Positions 1 through 11,245 of a stretch of 64,000 bases of DNA are shown one piece after another (within the stretch, counting starts at the first letter, position 1; each line of letters begins with the position of its first letter). Origin of the DNA: Herpomyces periplanetae (taxonomy: Eukaryota; Ascomycota; Laboulbeniomycetes; Herpomycetales; Herpomycetaceae); assembly GCA_009733715.1 (NCBI GenBank), contig WMKJ01000016.1:1-64000 (forward strand), given 5' to 3'. A program made the translations under genes and the position numbers. The notes beneath the pieces are model-generated. The model did not search any database. It was given only the letters and a program-made list of their open reading frames with translations, and was not told the DNA's origin.

Positions 1-43
1 CCCCCCCTTTTTTTTTAACCCTTGTCTCCCCTCTTCCCCCCCT

Positions 44-72
44 CCCCCCCCCCCCCCCCCCCCCCCCCCCCC
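44..72 (+). repeat. Poly-C homopolymer (29 C)
   Basis: A run of 29 C follows other C-rich blocks at the very left end of the window. Read on the minus strand it encodes a poly-glycine frame, which is an artefact and not a gene. Confidence 0.9.
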
Positions 73-770
73 ATGCTTTTCCTTCCATCAAGTCTCCCAT
101 TCTCGTAAACTCCTAATTTCTTTCCCTCCAATTTCCCTCGTGTCTCGATAAATTCTTCCCTCCCCACACCTCCAATCCCAGTGTCACCACGTTGCAACAC
201 CGTTATTTTACCTTCACTACACTTATCTATCTTGTACTCCTCCCTACACTTTATCCTCCCAATCAACCCATACTCTATACCCCATATCTCTTATTCCCTT
301 CTATCATTTACTTCATTAAAGCGTTATCGTACTAATTCTCGCCCATTCTGATTCCCCTTCCATGTAAATTTACAGTGACTACGGAATCTATTCTCTATCA
401 ACTTTAATTACTCTATTCGCATGTTTTCCTTGTTGTATTCTCTCATAATAAATAACCTGGAATTTGTTTTCAAATTTTCCCTGTCCATTCACCGCCCCAT
501 GCACACTTCACCCGCATCATTGGTTAACCACCCACACACACTTCCCCCGAATTTCCATCCTACCATAAATTTGGTTTCCCTTGTACTAGCATTATTTTAC
601 TCATTTTTTATCCTTCCCTTCATCCGTAGTATAAACATCTAATTCCATCTCCAAATTTTAAATCACCCCTCTTCCCTTTTTATTCCGTCTCTCCATTCTA
701 TTTCATTTACAAACTGCCCCTCTAATATACTTTCACTTCCCGTATATTGTGTTCTACTTACCGTGTCGTA

Positions 771-794
771 TCCCATCCCATCCCATCCCATCCC
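771..794 (+). repeat. TCCCA pentanucleotide repeat
   Basis: Four perfect copies of TCCCA plus a partial fifth copy sit in non-coding DNA. It is a simple microsatellite. Confidence 0.9.
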
Positions 795-2360
795 TCCGCT
801 TCGCGTCAGAATAATTCCCTTTTCCTCTCACAGGGTATGCCCCCCTATCATTCTTACGTGAATTCTATTAACATTCGGAACCCGGGTCCCCGCTCCAGTA
901 TTTCAGATTGGCTATCCGATTTGTGTGAACATAACCCAAAATCCTCATCTAAAACATCCTCGATTCCCCCTCCATTACATTCCACTAACGTGCCAAGCAA
1001 ATCTTCTTCACTTATCTATTTAATATAAAATGTAGGAAAGGTTTACCTGTATAACTTTGTTAAAATGATTCAGGTTGATTAACGCATTTACTCATCAAAA
1101 TTTAATATGCCATGTTATCATCCCCTACGTTGCCATATCTTATCAATTTTGTATCATTATATCTGGTAATTATCTTTGATACCAACTCTTACATGGTCTG
1201 TGAATGTGTACATTGGCTGACCCTAAGTAGCAAGTAATTTTCGGGAAAGTAGTGTAAAGAAACTGCCGTCAGTGAAGTGTACAATTTAGACAAACAAGCA
1301 TGTCGAATTGTATGTTCCGGGATCATTGAGAAATGCTCTCGTAATTTTTCCTGCATTTATGTGTTGCGTGAGCATCCGCCTCCGCCTCGCCTCTGTGTTG
1401 CATGTTAAATTTCCACAACTGCGTGCTCTACTGTGTATAACCACGTTTGTCATTCGGAATTTCTCCCCTCTTTAGTCTCGTATATATATCCTCTTTCACA
1501 TTAGGCTCTTACCAACAATTAGACTTTTTAATATCTCTTTTGCAGTCAAGTCGTTCATGTGCAAATCATAAAATAAATACCAACAAACCAGTGACCCGCC
1601 ACAATTTCTGTTATCATCGTGTCAAATATTCTAGCTTTGTATAAATCAAAACATGATCAATACTACTCTGTAAAATATCCCTCAATTAAATCTGCTTACC
1701 TATAATATTAACCGTACATTACTGCTAAATATCCACGAAACCTACTTAACGCTTACAATATTATATTCATCGAATAATGTACCCTCACTACAAACTCCAT
1801 CTTAAATCTACGCCTTATCCCCAGTTAATGTCCTTAAATTTACCCACAAACAAAACCCCATCAGCTTTGCCCCGCACTACACCTCACGATGCACTCACCA
1901 ACTTCGCACCTGACACAACACACCGTCACCCTTCGGCAAAACCCCGGTAAACATACACTAGAACTCGGCTTTCCACTTCCCTGAACCTCACATTTATATT
2001 TATCCATCCCATCTCATCCCCATTTCGTAATTCCACATTACATAATCCCCCAATAGGATTCCTCCCAAGTCATGTGTATATTTTTTCAGCACGTGTCCTT
2101 AAACATTGGGTTAGTCAGAGGACTAAGCGAGCTGTGCGTACTGTACGGTCACGGCACGTACGCGAACCGGGTTTAAATGATCGATTGATACAGTAATGAT
2201 AATTTATTATCGTCAATTTCGTTTCATTTCATTATCCGTTAATCGAATTCCATATAATCTTAAAGTTATGTTAATTTAACTTTACGTGGTAAACCTTTCC
2301 CTCGAAAACCCATAATGTTTCTCCCGTCAATTATCTTTTAATCCTAACTCTTATCACATC

Positions 2361-4379
2361 ATGGGATCGCCTGACATATCTGCTTCATCAATTCCGTCCC
2401 GTTTTCGAAATTCCATTAGTCAGTCTGTCGTTTCACCTCGTGGCAACGCATCACCTCATACTCCAATCGGTCGTTCTATTTCATATTTCTACGGTAGCTC
2501 AGCACTATACGGAAGTGAAGAAGAATCTTTAATCTTTGAATTCGGCGCTAGATTTCTACGTGCTGGTGTCGGCGGTGAATCCACTTATCGTACCAAGGTT
2601 AACTTCGGACCCGATACTCAACGTCGCGCAGGAGATTTTTCACAGTGGCTCCCCGACTATACCCCTTCAAAATGTTACCTTAACGAACCCGCTAACTTTC
2701 AAGAATGGGGTTGTGACCACGAATTATGGAAAGTGGACTTACGCAACGCTAACTTAGGCCTCATTTATGATAAATTAGAGCGTGCCGTCCGATCCGTTGA
2801 GCATACTCACTTAATCATTGATTTACAACCAAAAAAGCTCATCACCGTACTATCACCATGTTTACCCAGGGCTCTTATTGCTCTTATTTTATCCGTAATG
2901 TTCAACGTGTTTTCCGCTAACAGTGTGACAATTTTGTCACATCCGGTCATGTGTTGCCTTAGTGGAGGTCTGCGCTCTGGTATCGTAGTTGATATAGGCT
3001 GGGCGGAAACAAGAGTGACTGCTGTTTACGAATTTAGAGAAGTGTATAGTATTTCGAGTAATCGTGCTTGTCAATGCATTTCCTTTGAGATGGCAAGATT
3101 GTTAAACGATGCATTGCATCGAAAAGGCTACAATTGTGCGGCTTACAATCCTCTTCACGATCTGCCTGACATTCCAAGCAAACCGGATAATACCGTTAGC
3201 AAGGAAAATTCCCCTGATCAAAAGCCAAACTATAGTAGCGTTTCGTTCAACGAAGTAGAGGACATAGTAACTCGATTAGCATGGTGTCCTCGCAAGCCCA
3301 AGTTGGATGTTAATCCCTCAAATATCAATTTCAATCTAAAGAAATTGATTTCTATACCAATTAGCTCTGTTAAACCCGCTACTACCATTGATATTGAATT
3401 TTCAGAGCTAGCTAAACCCGCTGAAAGAGGCCTTTTTCTGTCTAATTATCCTCCTTACGATGATGGCGACCAAGATGCTGTACCCGTTCATCTACTTATT
3501 TATCAACTTTTGCGCAAACAAAATTACGATGTTCGGAAAACTTTGCTATCTCGCGTAATTGTAACGGGAGGTGGAAGTGACATTCCAGGTGTTAAAGGCC
3601 GATTATACGATGAACTTTTAGCTATTATTATGCAAAATGGATGGGATCCTGTTAAAACTTTTGGTTCAGCAAAACCCTGGAAACGGCAGTTTGATTATCG
3701 CTCCTTAACCGCCCCAAATAATACTACTCACCAAGAGAACAACTCTGAACCTACCACAACCTCTGATACTAGCTTTGATCATGATAAATTCGGAAAAACC
3801 GACCAAGATTATCAAGCAGAACTAGTGTGTGAAGAACTCGATAAAGTTGGCAACCGGTTTACAAAGCAAAACCCCAAATCGTGTGAAAGGGTTTTACGCT
3901 TAGTAGAAACATGTGGAGGTTGGTCTGGCGCAAGTCTAGCTTTCTTACTTCGAGTTCGTGGTTTAGCTCACATTGATCGTGAGCAGTTCATCAACTGCGG
4001 ATTTGGACGAAAAAGTACAACAAATACCACTACCACCTCCACTACTTCCCACCCTGCAACAAATACTTCAATCACTGCGACAACATCCACAACCAATACT
4101 ACTACTGATGATATCGACTTGGCTGCCTCATGTGGGTCTTCCGTAAACCTAATGTTAAACAAGAGTAATTCAATCGTCGATATCGCTGGTTCAACAAAAT
4201 TCAACGTTAGCTTAATAAATATGGCTATGAATGCCCTTCATATTACCGCTATAGGAGGAAACGGAACTGCAAACTCAACACGCCGAAAAACTTCGGGAAT
4301 TTCTTCCACTGGTAATTCTGAACGTTTAATGTGGAATTCTAGTGAAACATTTAACAACGGACTCGGGAATTGGGGCTGA
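2361..4379 (+). CDS. Actin-related protein, Arp10-like (dynactin pointed-end subunit)
   Basis: A single uninterrupted frame of 672 residues starts at the first ATG. An actin-fold core begins near residue 50 with SEEESLIFEFGARFLRAGVG, followed by a GPDTQRRAGDFSQWLPDY stretch that I associate with fungal Arp10. The second phosphate loop is TGGGSDIPG at about 401-409 and the C-terminal actin strand region is WSGASLAFLLRVRGL near 520. About 110 residues separate these two motifs, and the last ~115 residues are Thr/Asn/Ser-rich, so the protein is much longer than conventional actin (~375). Arp10/Arp11 caps the pointed end of the dynactin Arp1 filament and links dynein to cargo in the cytoplasm. 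The family call rests on remembered motifs. Another divergent Arp is possible but less likely. Confidence 0.75.
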   Translation: MGSPDISASSIPSRFRNSISQSVVSPRGNASPHTPIGRSISYFYGSSALYGSEEESLIFEFGARFLRAGVGGESTYRTKVNFGPDTQRRAGDFSQWLPDYTPSKCYLNEPANFQEWGCDHELWKVDLRNANLGLIYDKLERAVRSVEHTHLIIDLQPKKLITVLSPCLPRALIALILSVMFNVFSANSVTILSHPVMCCLSGGLRSGIVVDIGWAETRVTAVYEFREVYSISSNRACQCISFEMARLLNDALHRKGYNCAAYNPLHDLPDIPSKPDNTVSKENSPDQKPNYSSVSFNEVEDIVTRLAWCPRKPKLDVNPSNINFNLKKLISIPISSVKPATTIDIEFSELAKPAERGLFLSNYPPYDDGDQDAVPVHLLIYQLLRKQNYDVRKTLLSRVIVTGGGSDIPGVKGRLYDELLAIIMQNGWDPVKTFGSAKPWKRQFDYRSLTAPNNTTHQENNSEPTTTSDTSFDHDKFGKTDQDYQAELVCEELDKVGNRFTKQNPKSCERVLRLVETCGGWSGASLAFLLRVRGLAHIDREQFINCGFGRKSTTNTTTTSTTSHPATNTSITATTSTTNTTTDDIDLAASCGSSVNLMLNKSNSIVDIAGSTKFNVSLINMAMNALHITAIGGNGTANSTRRKTSGISSTGNSERLMWNSSETFNNGLGNWG

Positions 4380-7252
4380 TCGTAGAATATTCCATCACCC
4401 GATTAGGAAACAATTTTGCTCCAGGAATCCCGTGTGGAGAGTAATATTCCTGGATGGGACACAGTAGTGAAGTTTAACTTAATATTTCAAGCTACCCGCA
4501 AATACATGGGTAACTGGACTTGATTATAATGAAAAGTTAATTTGCCCATGTTCAAGTACATGCCAAATATTTTATGCCTATAACGGGCCGAATTTGAGCA
4601 ATTTTCATTTGGATAGACGGTCAAAAACTTCATTGTTGGATTACCCTTGATGGACAAAATGGTAGGAAAATCCCTTAAATACTACTTTTTCTACCATTTT
4701 TATCATCATTTAAGCGCATAATACATAACGCTTTATTTACTCTAATTCGAATTGCGAAGCCGTGCTGTTAACTACCCGTGTATCTTCATTTCCCTCACGC
4801 ATTTTCCATCGTCAAGACACTGTTATTTCTCTTCGGGAATTTTTAGTGACAGTATTCGTGTGATATTAATGAAGGTTAATGACATTCACTTCCTCCCTCA
4901 CCCCCGTGAGCTTGATCAACGGACGCCGTTTTATATGTGTCCCTAATATTTGCCCTTCTCTCCGTGTCACAACAGTTTCATCCTTGTGACCAACATGGTA
5001 ACCTAGCTCAATATAACGGATGATTTGATCGACACTGTTTACTCGCCCCTACGTTTCCACCTTTTAAGCACTTTGAGTGTCAAGCTTAAATTTAGTGTCA
5101 CTTCCACCCGTGGAGATTCGGGCAACGGATTAATTCACATTCACTCAATTACTTTCCTCGGAAGTGCCATATTCCTTCAACGTGTGACGAGTGACCCATA
5201 CAAAGCGGCAAACGGTAACATAATTTGCATTTACCCTAACTACTTCAATGAAAATATGATGATCCATCCATTATCATTGATGGCGCAGCGCATGCGCGCA
5301 CGATGAGTAACTTGCCTGTCCGCTTAATAAAAGTTAACTCAGGTGGCCAGCTCCGTATTATCGTGTATTCACATCTTCGTTATCAACGTGAAACAGGGTG
5401 GCCATTTTTTAATTTTTCTCTGCAATCAGGTTGCCGATCGTATTCGCATTAAACGGATGAAGTTATCTCTTTACCCTCGATAAATGCATACGTGTGTATT
5501 TACATGGCCAATTTATGCGTCCTGTTGGTCATGAGATAGCTCACATGCTGAATTCCCCGCCAGCCTACCTATCTGCCAACTTTCCCCGTTACCCGCTAGA
5601 CTTGGATGGTTAAACCTCTCCTGCAGAAGGATTTAATTGATCTTATCGCCCTCGCGTACGCTAGATTCGATGTTAACATTCGTATTGTGACGGATACATT
5701 ATCCGCATGTCTATGCCAGCTCAACCGTCACCTTCGACCAAGATACTCGAGAAACCATGCTGCAATTTACCAAGCATATCTCGTGTATACATTGATGATG
5801 GCAACAGCGGAGTCGGTATCGTCATCAATGACACTATTAAGTCAACTGTCGGCGTAACCGCCTTCAAGACTCACGATCACTTTCTTTTCCACCCTTGGTG
5901 TAGCCGCTCCCCTTAAATTACATTTGTAATTGCTATTGAAGCTACTCCCACCCGTTCCAGTTTTTTTCCCTTGCATGTTATTGCTTCCCTGATTCTAGTC
6001 GGCTCGCTCACCGGCGCAGCAAACTCTTCAAAATGTTGGGCCAATTCACATCTTCGTCACCTTAGTGGGCACAACGGTTCAATTTGGGCATTTTAAAAGC
6101 TTTGTTTAGGTCTTTGTTCCTTGCATTGCCTGATTTTAGTCTGGCCAAATGAGGGTTCTTTAATTGTTCGTTGTACGTGCATACATCCATACATACTTCA
6201 TTGTGTTTCCTGGGCCACTTCGTTATTATATACTCACCAAACTCGTGGATACCGCTGGAGACGGGAAATTTTTTGCATTACAGACTCGCGCCTTTCAATT
6301 CTTTTCACACTTTCCCGTCAATTCATGCTATCTGGATTTATGCTTCTCGCATAACTATCAAGTTATAACTTATCAGGCATTATCCCCCCACTTTCGGCTG
6401 GCTAGCTTGCTTCATACATTTTGTAATCCTTTACTCTGCCTACCCATTGACCTCTTCTCGATCTCATATCTGCGGCATATTCCATATTGAAGCAGCATTT
6501 TCCCTTTTTCCCTGTTTGTCGAATCGGAATCATGATCATTTCTCCCTAATTATTTGCTTTCTTTAGCTCACATTACTCCAAGTCCCGAATTGATGTGTGA
6601 TTAACGCATTCATCATCTTCCATAGTATCTGTTTCTACCTGTCCTTGTGCTCTGGAAACTGCTTCATCTTCTGATACTCTACAACATCGACGCATTTGTC
6701 TAAAGCATCATTGTATGTGCTAGGGTTAGTCTTCATACTCCTGCCTGCGCACTGGTTCCCGCGAATGCACTTCCAAGTCCACTATTTCACGTCTCTTGTA
6801 TTTGATAATCCTGTTATACACCTCGAGCCTACCGTCTACAAAACCTCCACTCTCGACGCTTTAACTGCGCTAAAAGTTATCGTGCGACAACATACCCCAT
6901 ATTCTCCTTTGCTAAATGCACAAAGTTTGTTTCCTCTCTACTCCCTTCGTTCACTAGCTAGTCAGTCAACCAATTTGACTGCTAATTTTTCAGCCCATTA
7001 CTCACTCTTCTGTTGACTGAAGCCACTCAAATCTAGCTCGTGAAATTAATTTACGTTTTTACTGCGCTATTTTGTCATTTCCTTGGCTGGTTAACTTTTC
7101 CTTAGTGAATACATTAACTTGGACAAAGTTAAAGTAAGGTTTAATTCTCAGTTTAATTATTTCTTGCTTTATGCTTGAATTGTCAACGGCGGCCTGCGTG
7201 CACCAAGCCCACCTACACGTTGAGGATCTCCCTATTCTTCCAATAGTCTGCC
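4380..7252. other. Non-coding region between Arp10-like and pseudokinase genes
   Basis: A 2.9-kb stretch contains only short, overlapping open frames without family motifs or plausible splice chains. It presumably holds the Arp10-like 3' UTR and the promoter and leader of the pseudokinase gene. I see no RNA gene or mobile element. Confidence 0.6.
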
Positions 7253-9490
7253 ATGCACTCTATTTTGCCTTCAGCTAGCCAGTCCTCTTGGACAATCACC
7301 ACGACAGCTGTTAAACCATCGCAGTCCAACTTAGTGTGGACAGACGAGTATATCGAATCTTTAGTAACTCCTGATTATATTATATGTCGGATCAGCCCAG
7401 AATATCGTTTTCATCTCTACGAGCCAGTCAGCTTTGGCGATGCTCTAACAAATGACGATTATCTTGAATGGATATTGCGAAAGACTAAACGTTTATTCCT
7501 CACCCTCGTTGACATCGGCTTAGCCGATCAAATATTTCAACTCATAGATGATTCTTGGTACGATGATGACCTACCAATATCCCAAGAATCAATATGTCAA
7601 CTTCGACTAGGGGGGAATTCACCTTGCAATACTGATGTTCACTTGAATCGAATGTTTTATCATCGTCAATTCAGTTTTCTCGTACGACTACTCGATGAAA
7701 ATAGTCATGTGGATTACGCTTGTAATGAGTTTTTACCTATTGAACCCGTTTACCAATTACCTTCGGCAGTGCCGCTCCAGACTTGGAATCGTGTTATCCT
7801 GACAAACTGTCCCGGGCGAATTTTTACACTTCGTCGCTTTAACCTAAGTTATCCTCCCACTAAGGATTCTCTTAACAAGGCTTTTTCGTCTGATGTCGCT
7901 ACGTCAAGACAACTTCGCCATCGCAATATCTTGTCTGTATACGCTTCGTATACTTTTCGTGAGGAGGGTTTCATACTTTGCGATTTTAATGCTCAACATA
8001 ATCTACAAACTTTTATCGAATCCAATTGTCCGTCACTCTCCTGTCCCAATACTTCTATCGATCTAACTTGCCGTGTGATCACTTGGATGAGAAGCCTTGC
8101 TGATGCATTGACTTTTATTCACCGGAAAGCCTTGTGCCATGCTGCGATCAAGCCGTCAAATATTTTTATTGATGATCACGATAACTTAGCATTAGGGGAT
8201 CTAGCTTGTTGTGAAGTATTACAACTTGACAAGAAGTCTGATCGATGGGAAGACTACAATTATTCAGCACCTGAGCTGGTGTCTGAGTATCGTGAGGATT
8301 TACGCGGATTAAACATATTATCCATGATATCTACATCGTCGTTAGCATCAAGCTCACCTTCATTATTATCGCCTATCGCATCTCCATTGTCCGCATCGCC
8401 ATCTTCAACCGTGTCGAATGTATCAACGTCTACTGCAGTATCCACGACGGCGGCCGCGCCTACGTCTCTATCTACTTCCTCGCCATTTAAACTATTCAAC
8501 TATGTGTCCACATCAAGATTTCGCTCAAAATACTTCTCGCATGATTCGCAATCGTCATCAACATCTACATCTAATTCTTTTGATACTTCCAGTGGTCTAT
8601 TTTCAATATCCTCTAAATCTCGTCGATTTCTCTCCCGGGGAGCAACGGTGGGAGGTCATGTTAAGGCGCTATCTCAGTCGTCAATTTCATCCACAGATTC
8701 CGATGATACACCTCCTATGCCTACACACCATTCTGATATTTTTTCCCTTGGCTGCATTTTTGTTAACCTTATTACATACCTTCTGGATAAACGTTGGTCG
8801 GAGTTTACCAAGTACCGGCGGGTCAGATCCCGCGTTACCCGTTCATCTTCACGATTAAAATCATTCCCTAAAATTGACGTTTCCTTTCACGCTAATCTTG
8901 ATCGCGTTAACTCATGGCTTCATCTTCTCCAACTTTCCTCGCAGAATCGAGACCTGGCTTCACAAAAGTTCATTAATCAGTTAATTACACTTGCCAGTTC
9001 CATGTTATCACCAGCTCCTCACGAACGACCTTGCGCTCAGCAAGTTTACGATAATTTGGTATGCATACAACACGAATCATCCTACGCTTGCCTACCTCTT
9101 CCTCCTCTTCCACCGTCACCACCACCTCTTCATCGTCAACGTCAATTGGATAAGGGTCACAATACGTCGGGTAAACTTTTCAAGCATGGTCAACTGTCTG
9201 ATTACTCAAGACCACTTCCGTGTCCGCACTCATCATCTCCGGATCCAATGGTTGCGCCTGTGGCTCAAGAAGATAATTCTCTGAGAAGTTTTTACTTTGA
9301 GAGTGACAGCAGCCGGCGCAATTCTATAGTGTCGACCAACTCACCACCATCTATTGATGCATCTTACTTAAACTCTCCGTTACCTTCATTACCCAGCCAT
9401 CCATCGCCATCTTTTTCGCACTTGAAACTGGATCTTGATGACGAGTTATCCCTTCGTGATTACCTGATGGCCTATGAATCCCTAATGTAG
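7253..9490 (+). CDS. Protein kinase-like protein, probable pseudokinase
   Basis: The frame is uninterrupted (745 residues) and starts at ATG. The N-terminal ~170 residues (LDWI-type and FxLIDDSWYDDDLPI motifs) match a domain I recall ahead of a kinase-like region in many filamentous ascomycete proteins. Kinase subdomains can be followed: subdomain VIb reads HAAIKPSN near 295-303, where HRDLKPxN would be expected, so the catalytic Asp is Ala. Subdomain VII reads GDLA near 315 instead of DFG. An APE motif (YSAPELVSE) is present. SDIFSLGC near 493 and PHERPC mark subdomains IX and XI. A Ser/Thr/Ala-rich insert of ~130 residues lies between APE and subdomain IX. The C-terminus is Pro/Ser-rich. 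Loss of the catalytic Asp argues for a scaffold or regulatory role. Substrates and partners are unknown. Confidence 0.75.
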   Translation: MHSILPSASQSSWTITTTAVKPSQSNLVWTDEYIESLVTPDYIICRISPEYRFHLYEPVSFGDALTNDDYLEWILRKTKRLFLTLVDIGLADQIFQLIDDSWYDDDLPISQESICQLRLGGNSPCNTDVHLNRMFYHRQFSFLVRLLDENSHVDYACNEFLPIEPVYQLPSAVPLQTWNRVILTNCPGRIFTLRRFNLSYPPTKDSLNKAFSSDVATSRQLRHRNILSVYASYTFREEGFILCDFNAQHNLQTFIESNCPSLSCPNTSIDLTCRVITWMRSLADALTFIHRKALCHAAIKPSNIFIDDHDNLALGDLACCEVLQLDKKSDRWEDYNYSAPELVSEYREDLRGLNILSMISTSSLASSSPSLLSPIASPLSASPSSTVSNVSTSTAVSTTAAAPTSLSTSSPFKLFNYVSTSRFRSKYFSHDSQSSSTSTSNSFDTSSGLFSISSKSRRFLSRGATVGGHVKALSQSSISSTDSDDTPPMPTHHSDIFSLGCIFVNLITYLLDKRWSEFTKYRRVRSRVTRSSSRLKSFPKIDVSFHANLDRVNSWLHLLQLSSQNRDLASQKFINQLITLASSMLSPAPHERPCAQQVYDNLVCIQHESSYACLPLPPLPPSPPPLHRQRQLDKGHNTSGKLFKHGQLSDYSRPLPCPHSSSPDPMVAPVAQEDNSLRSFYFESDSSRRNSIVSTNSPPSIDASYLNSPLPSLPSHPSPSFSHLKLDLDDELSLRDYLMAYESLM

Positions 9491-11245
9491 AGGTTGTTCA
9501 TTTTGCACTACAGATATAACACATACGACAATGTACTATGTATTGTTTCAACTTAGTCTGCTCATAAACGTACGCACGTACACATGCTTAATCTCATTGC
9601 TTTTAATTGAGTGCACCAATTGAGGGGAAAAAGTTTAAAATTAGGTTAACGAATATTTACCGGTTAATTTTCCTTCTACACGCAGTAGTGAGACAAAATG
9701 ATCATCTTAATCGACGTGCTTCACGTTCGGATTCCAGTAAACATAAGATATCGTTTTCTCGTACTAAACCAATTCCCACAAATAGTTAATGCTTCTGATA
9801 CATTGGGAAGGGGGGCAAAAACTGCAAACCAGCCGGCCCATTCACCCGCCAGTTGCTTTCTCGTATACACGCTTACCGGGACCTTTAACGTTTCGAATAA
9901 TGTTACGACTTGTATCGTCCATGAATTCAACGCGAACTTGAGTGACACCACCGCGAGATCCTGTTTACAAGTGTATATACGCATTAATGCCCGTATTAAC
10001 ACACACACACTTTCGCTCGTTCCCCGTTAACTTACCCGTGCGTCCGAGCACTCGCAGTACTTTAACAAACTTGATGGGTGCTTTATTTGATTCCATTGTA
10101 ACAGCTTTTGAACACCGGCAAGCGAGCGATTGAGCACTTTACAATTTTGCTGTAAATCGTGTGTACGTGAAAGAAATGTTAACCATGTCAGTGAATTTCC
10201 ACTTGCAAAAATACATTCTTTTCTCTTTTCGAGTAAGTAACATGCAACCACTTACATGCTTCAACAATCAACTTTAACCTTTTCCTAAATTATCCTTCTT
10301 CAAACCGATATATCGTTTAAGTGCGTTTCCACTAACTCGCCCGTCCTCGTTTTCGCTCGCTTGAACGATTTGAATTGATTACCTAATCTGTGAACCGGAG
10401 TATAAAGTCTCCGGATTCCGTGTTTAGGGTATGTAATAATGACGTTAGATGTAGTTAGGGCTGTGATAATTTTGATGTTCACATTTCTTCCAAATTGAGA
10501 AATCCAACAGGTGCACTGATTGAAAAAGGGCGATTATAACTTATCAGAACTATTTTAGTCTACTGTAGCAGTGATTTTATTGTGTTTCTAGAAATTGCAT
10601 ATACTAAAGTACTTAAACTTACCCAAGACTAGCTTACATGTCCAACATCTTCGTATTCAATTTGCATTTAGTATAGCATAAAGTTTAATGGGCATTTTTT
10701 TATCTTTACACACTACTGTTCTAGCTACTTATGGGTGCCTCTATAATGCAGTACCGTCCAGTCCATGAATTTATACTGTATCATGCGTTATGCCATTCCA
10801 ATTTCACATCAATCCCCGTGTTCACCCTAGTGGTCATTTCTTTAGCAAATACGCCGATTGGCCCGGGTCGGCGCAAATGCACTTCCGCGAAACACGTGAT
10901 AGTGCACGTGATTATATCGTAAAAGTCTCGAATTAAGAGATGGCAATGTGAAAGTGGGAATACGGGAGTTAACATATTATATTTTGTTACACGTTAAAGA
11001 TTTGAATGGACGGTTTAATGTGTATGGTTGCGTACATTTGAATGATTTAGGCAAGTATTTAATTGTGTGGGTGTTTTGTTGTCTTTGATGTTGTACCTTC
11101 TGTGAGGCGCAAAGATTTGCTCTCGTCTCTACGCATTAATATTATTTTGAATACGTCAAGTTCACCTTACAGAGTGTGGTGTTGGTTTATAACTGTCGGA
11201 ACATAAGATAGGATATTCACAAAATTTTCTCGTAAATATTTTAGT
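9491..11245. other. Intergenic region upstream of HIS1
   Basis: No supported gene. Short open frames on both strands lack motifs and mostly lack ATG starts. Two CACGTGAT motifs lie about 340 bp upstream of HIS1 (listed separately). Confidence 0.6.
10893..10910. promoter_or_regulatory. Paired CACGTG E-boxes upstream of HIS1
   Basis: CACGTG occurs at 10893-10898 and 10905-10910, both followed by AT, with a 12-bp period. In fungi CACGTG is bound by bHLH factors such as Cbf1, Pho4 or SREBP types. The pairing and the position upstream of HIS1 suggest a control site, but this is inference. No Gcn4-type TGACTC was seen in this promoter. Confidence 0.4.

Larger units (their letters stand above)
1..2360. 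other. Non-coding region upstream of the Arp10-like gene
   Basis: No convincing gene is visible. Only short, low-complexity open frames occur. A C homopolymer and a TCCCA repeat lie inside (listed separately). A possible 3' terminal exon follows a CTCACAG acceptor-like site near 834 and runs to a stop near 1026, but the peptide matches no family I know. The last few hundred bases before 2361 are presumably promoter and leader of the Arp10-like gene. Confidence 0.6.

Noticed and set aside
15-266. Minus-strand frame with poly-Gly run
   Set aside because: It is the reverse reading of the C homopolymer and C-rich DNA; no domain, low complexity.
834-1028. Possible 3' exon after a CTCACAG acceptor
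   Set aside because: The peptide (GMPPYHSYVN...) matches nothing I know and the upstream exon cannot be found in the window.
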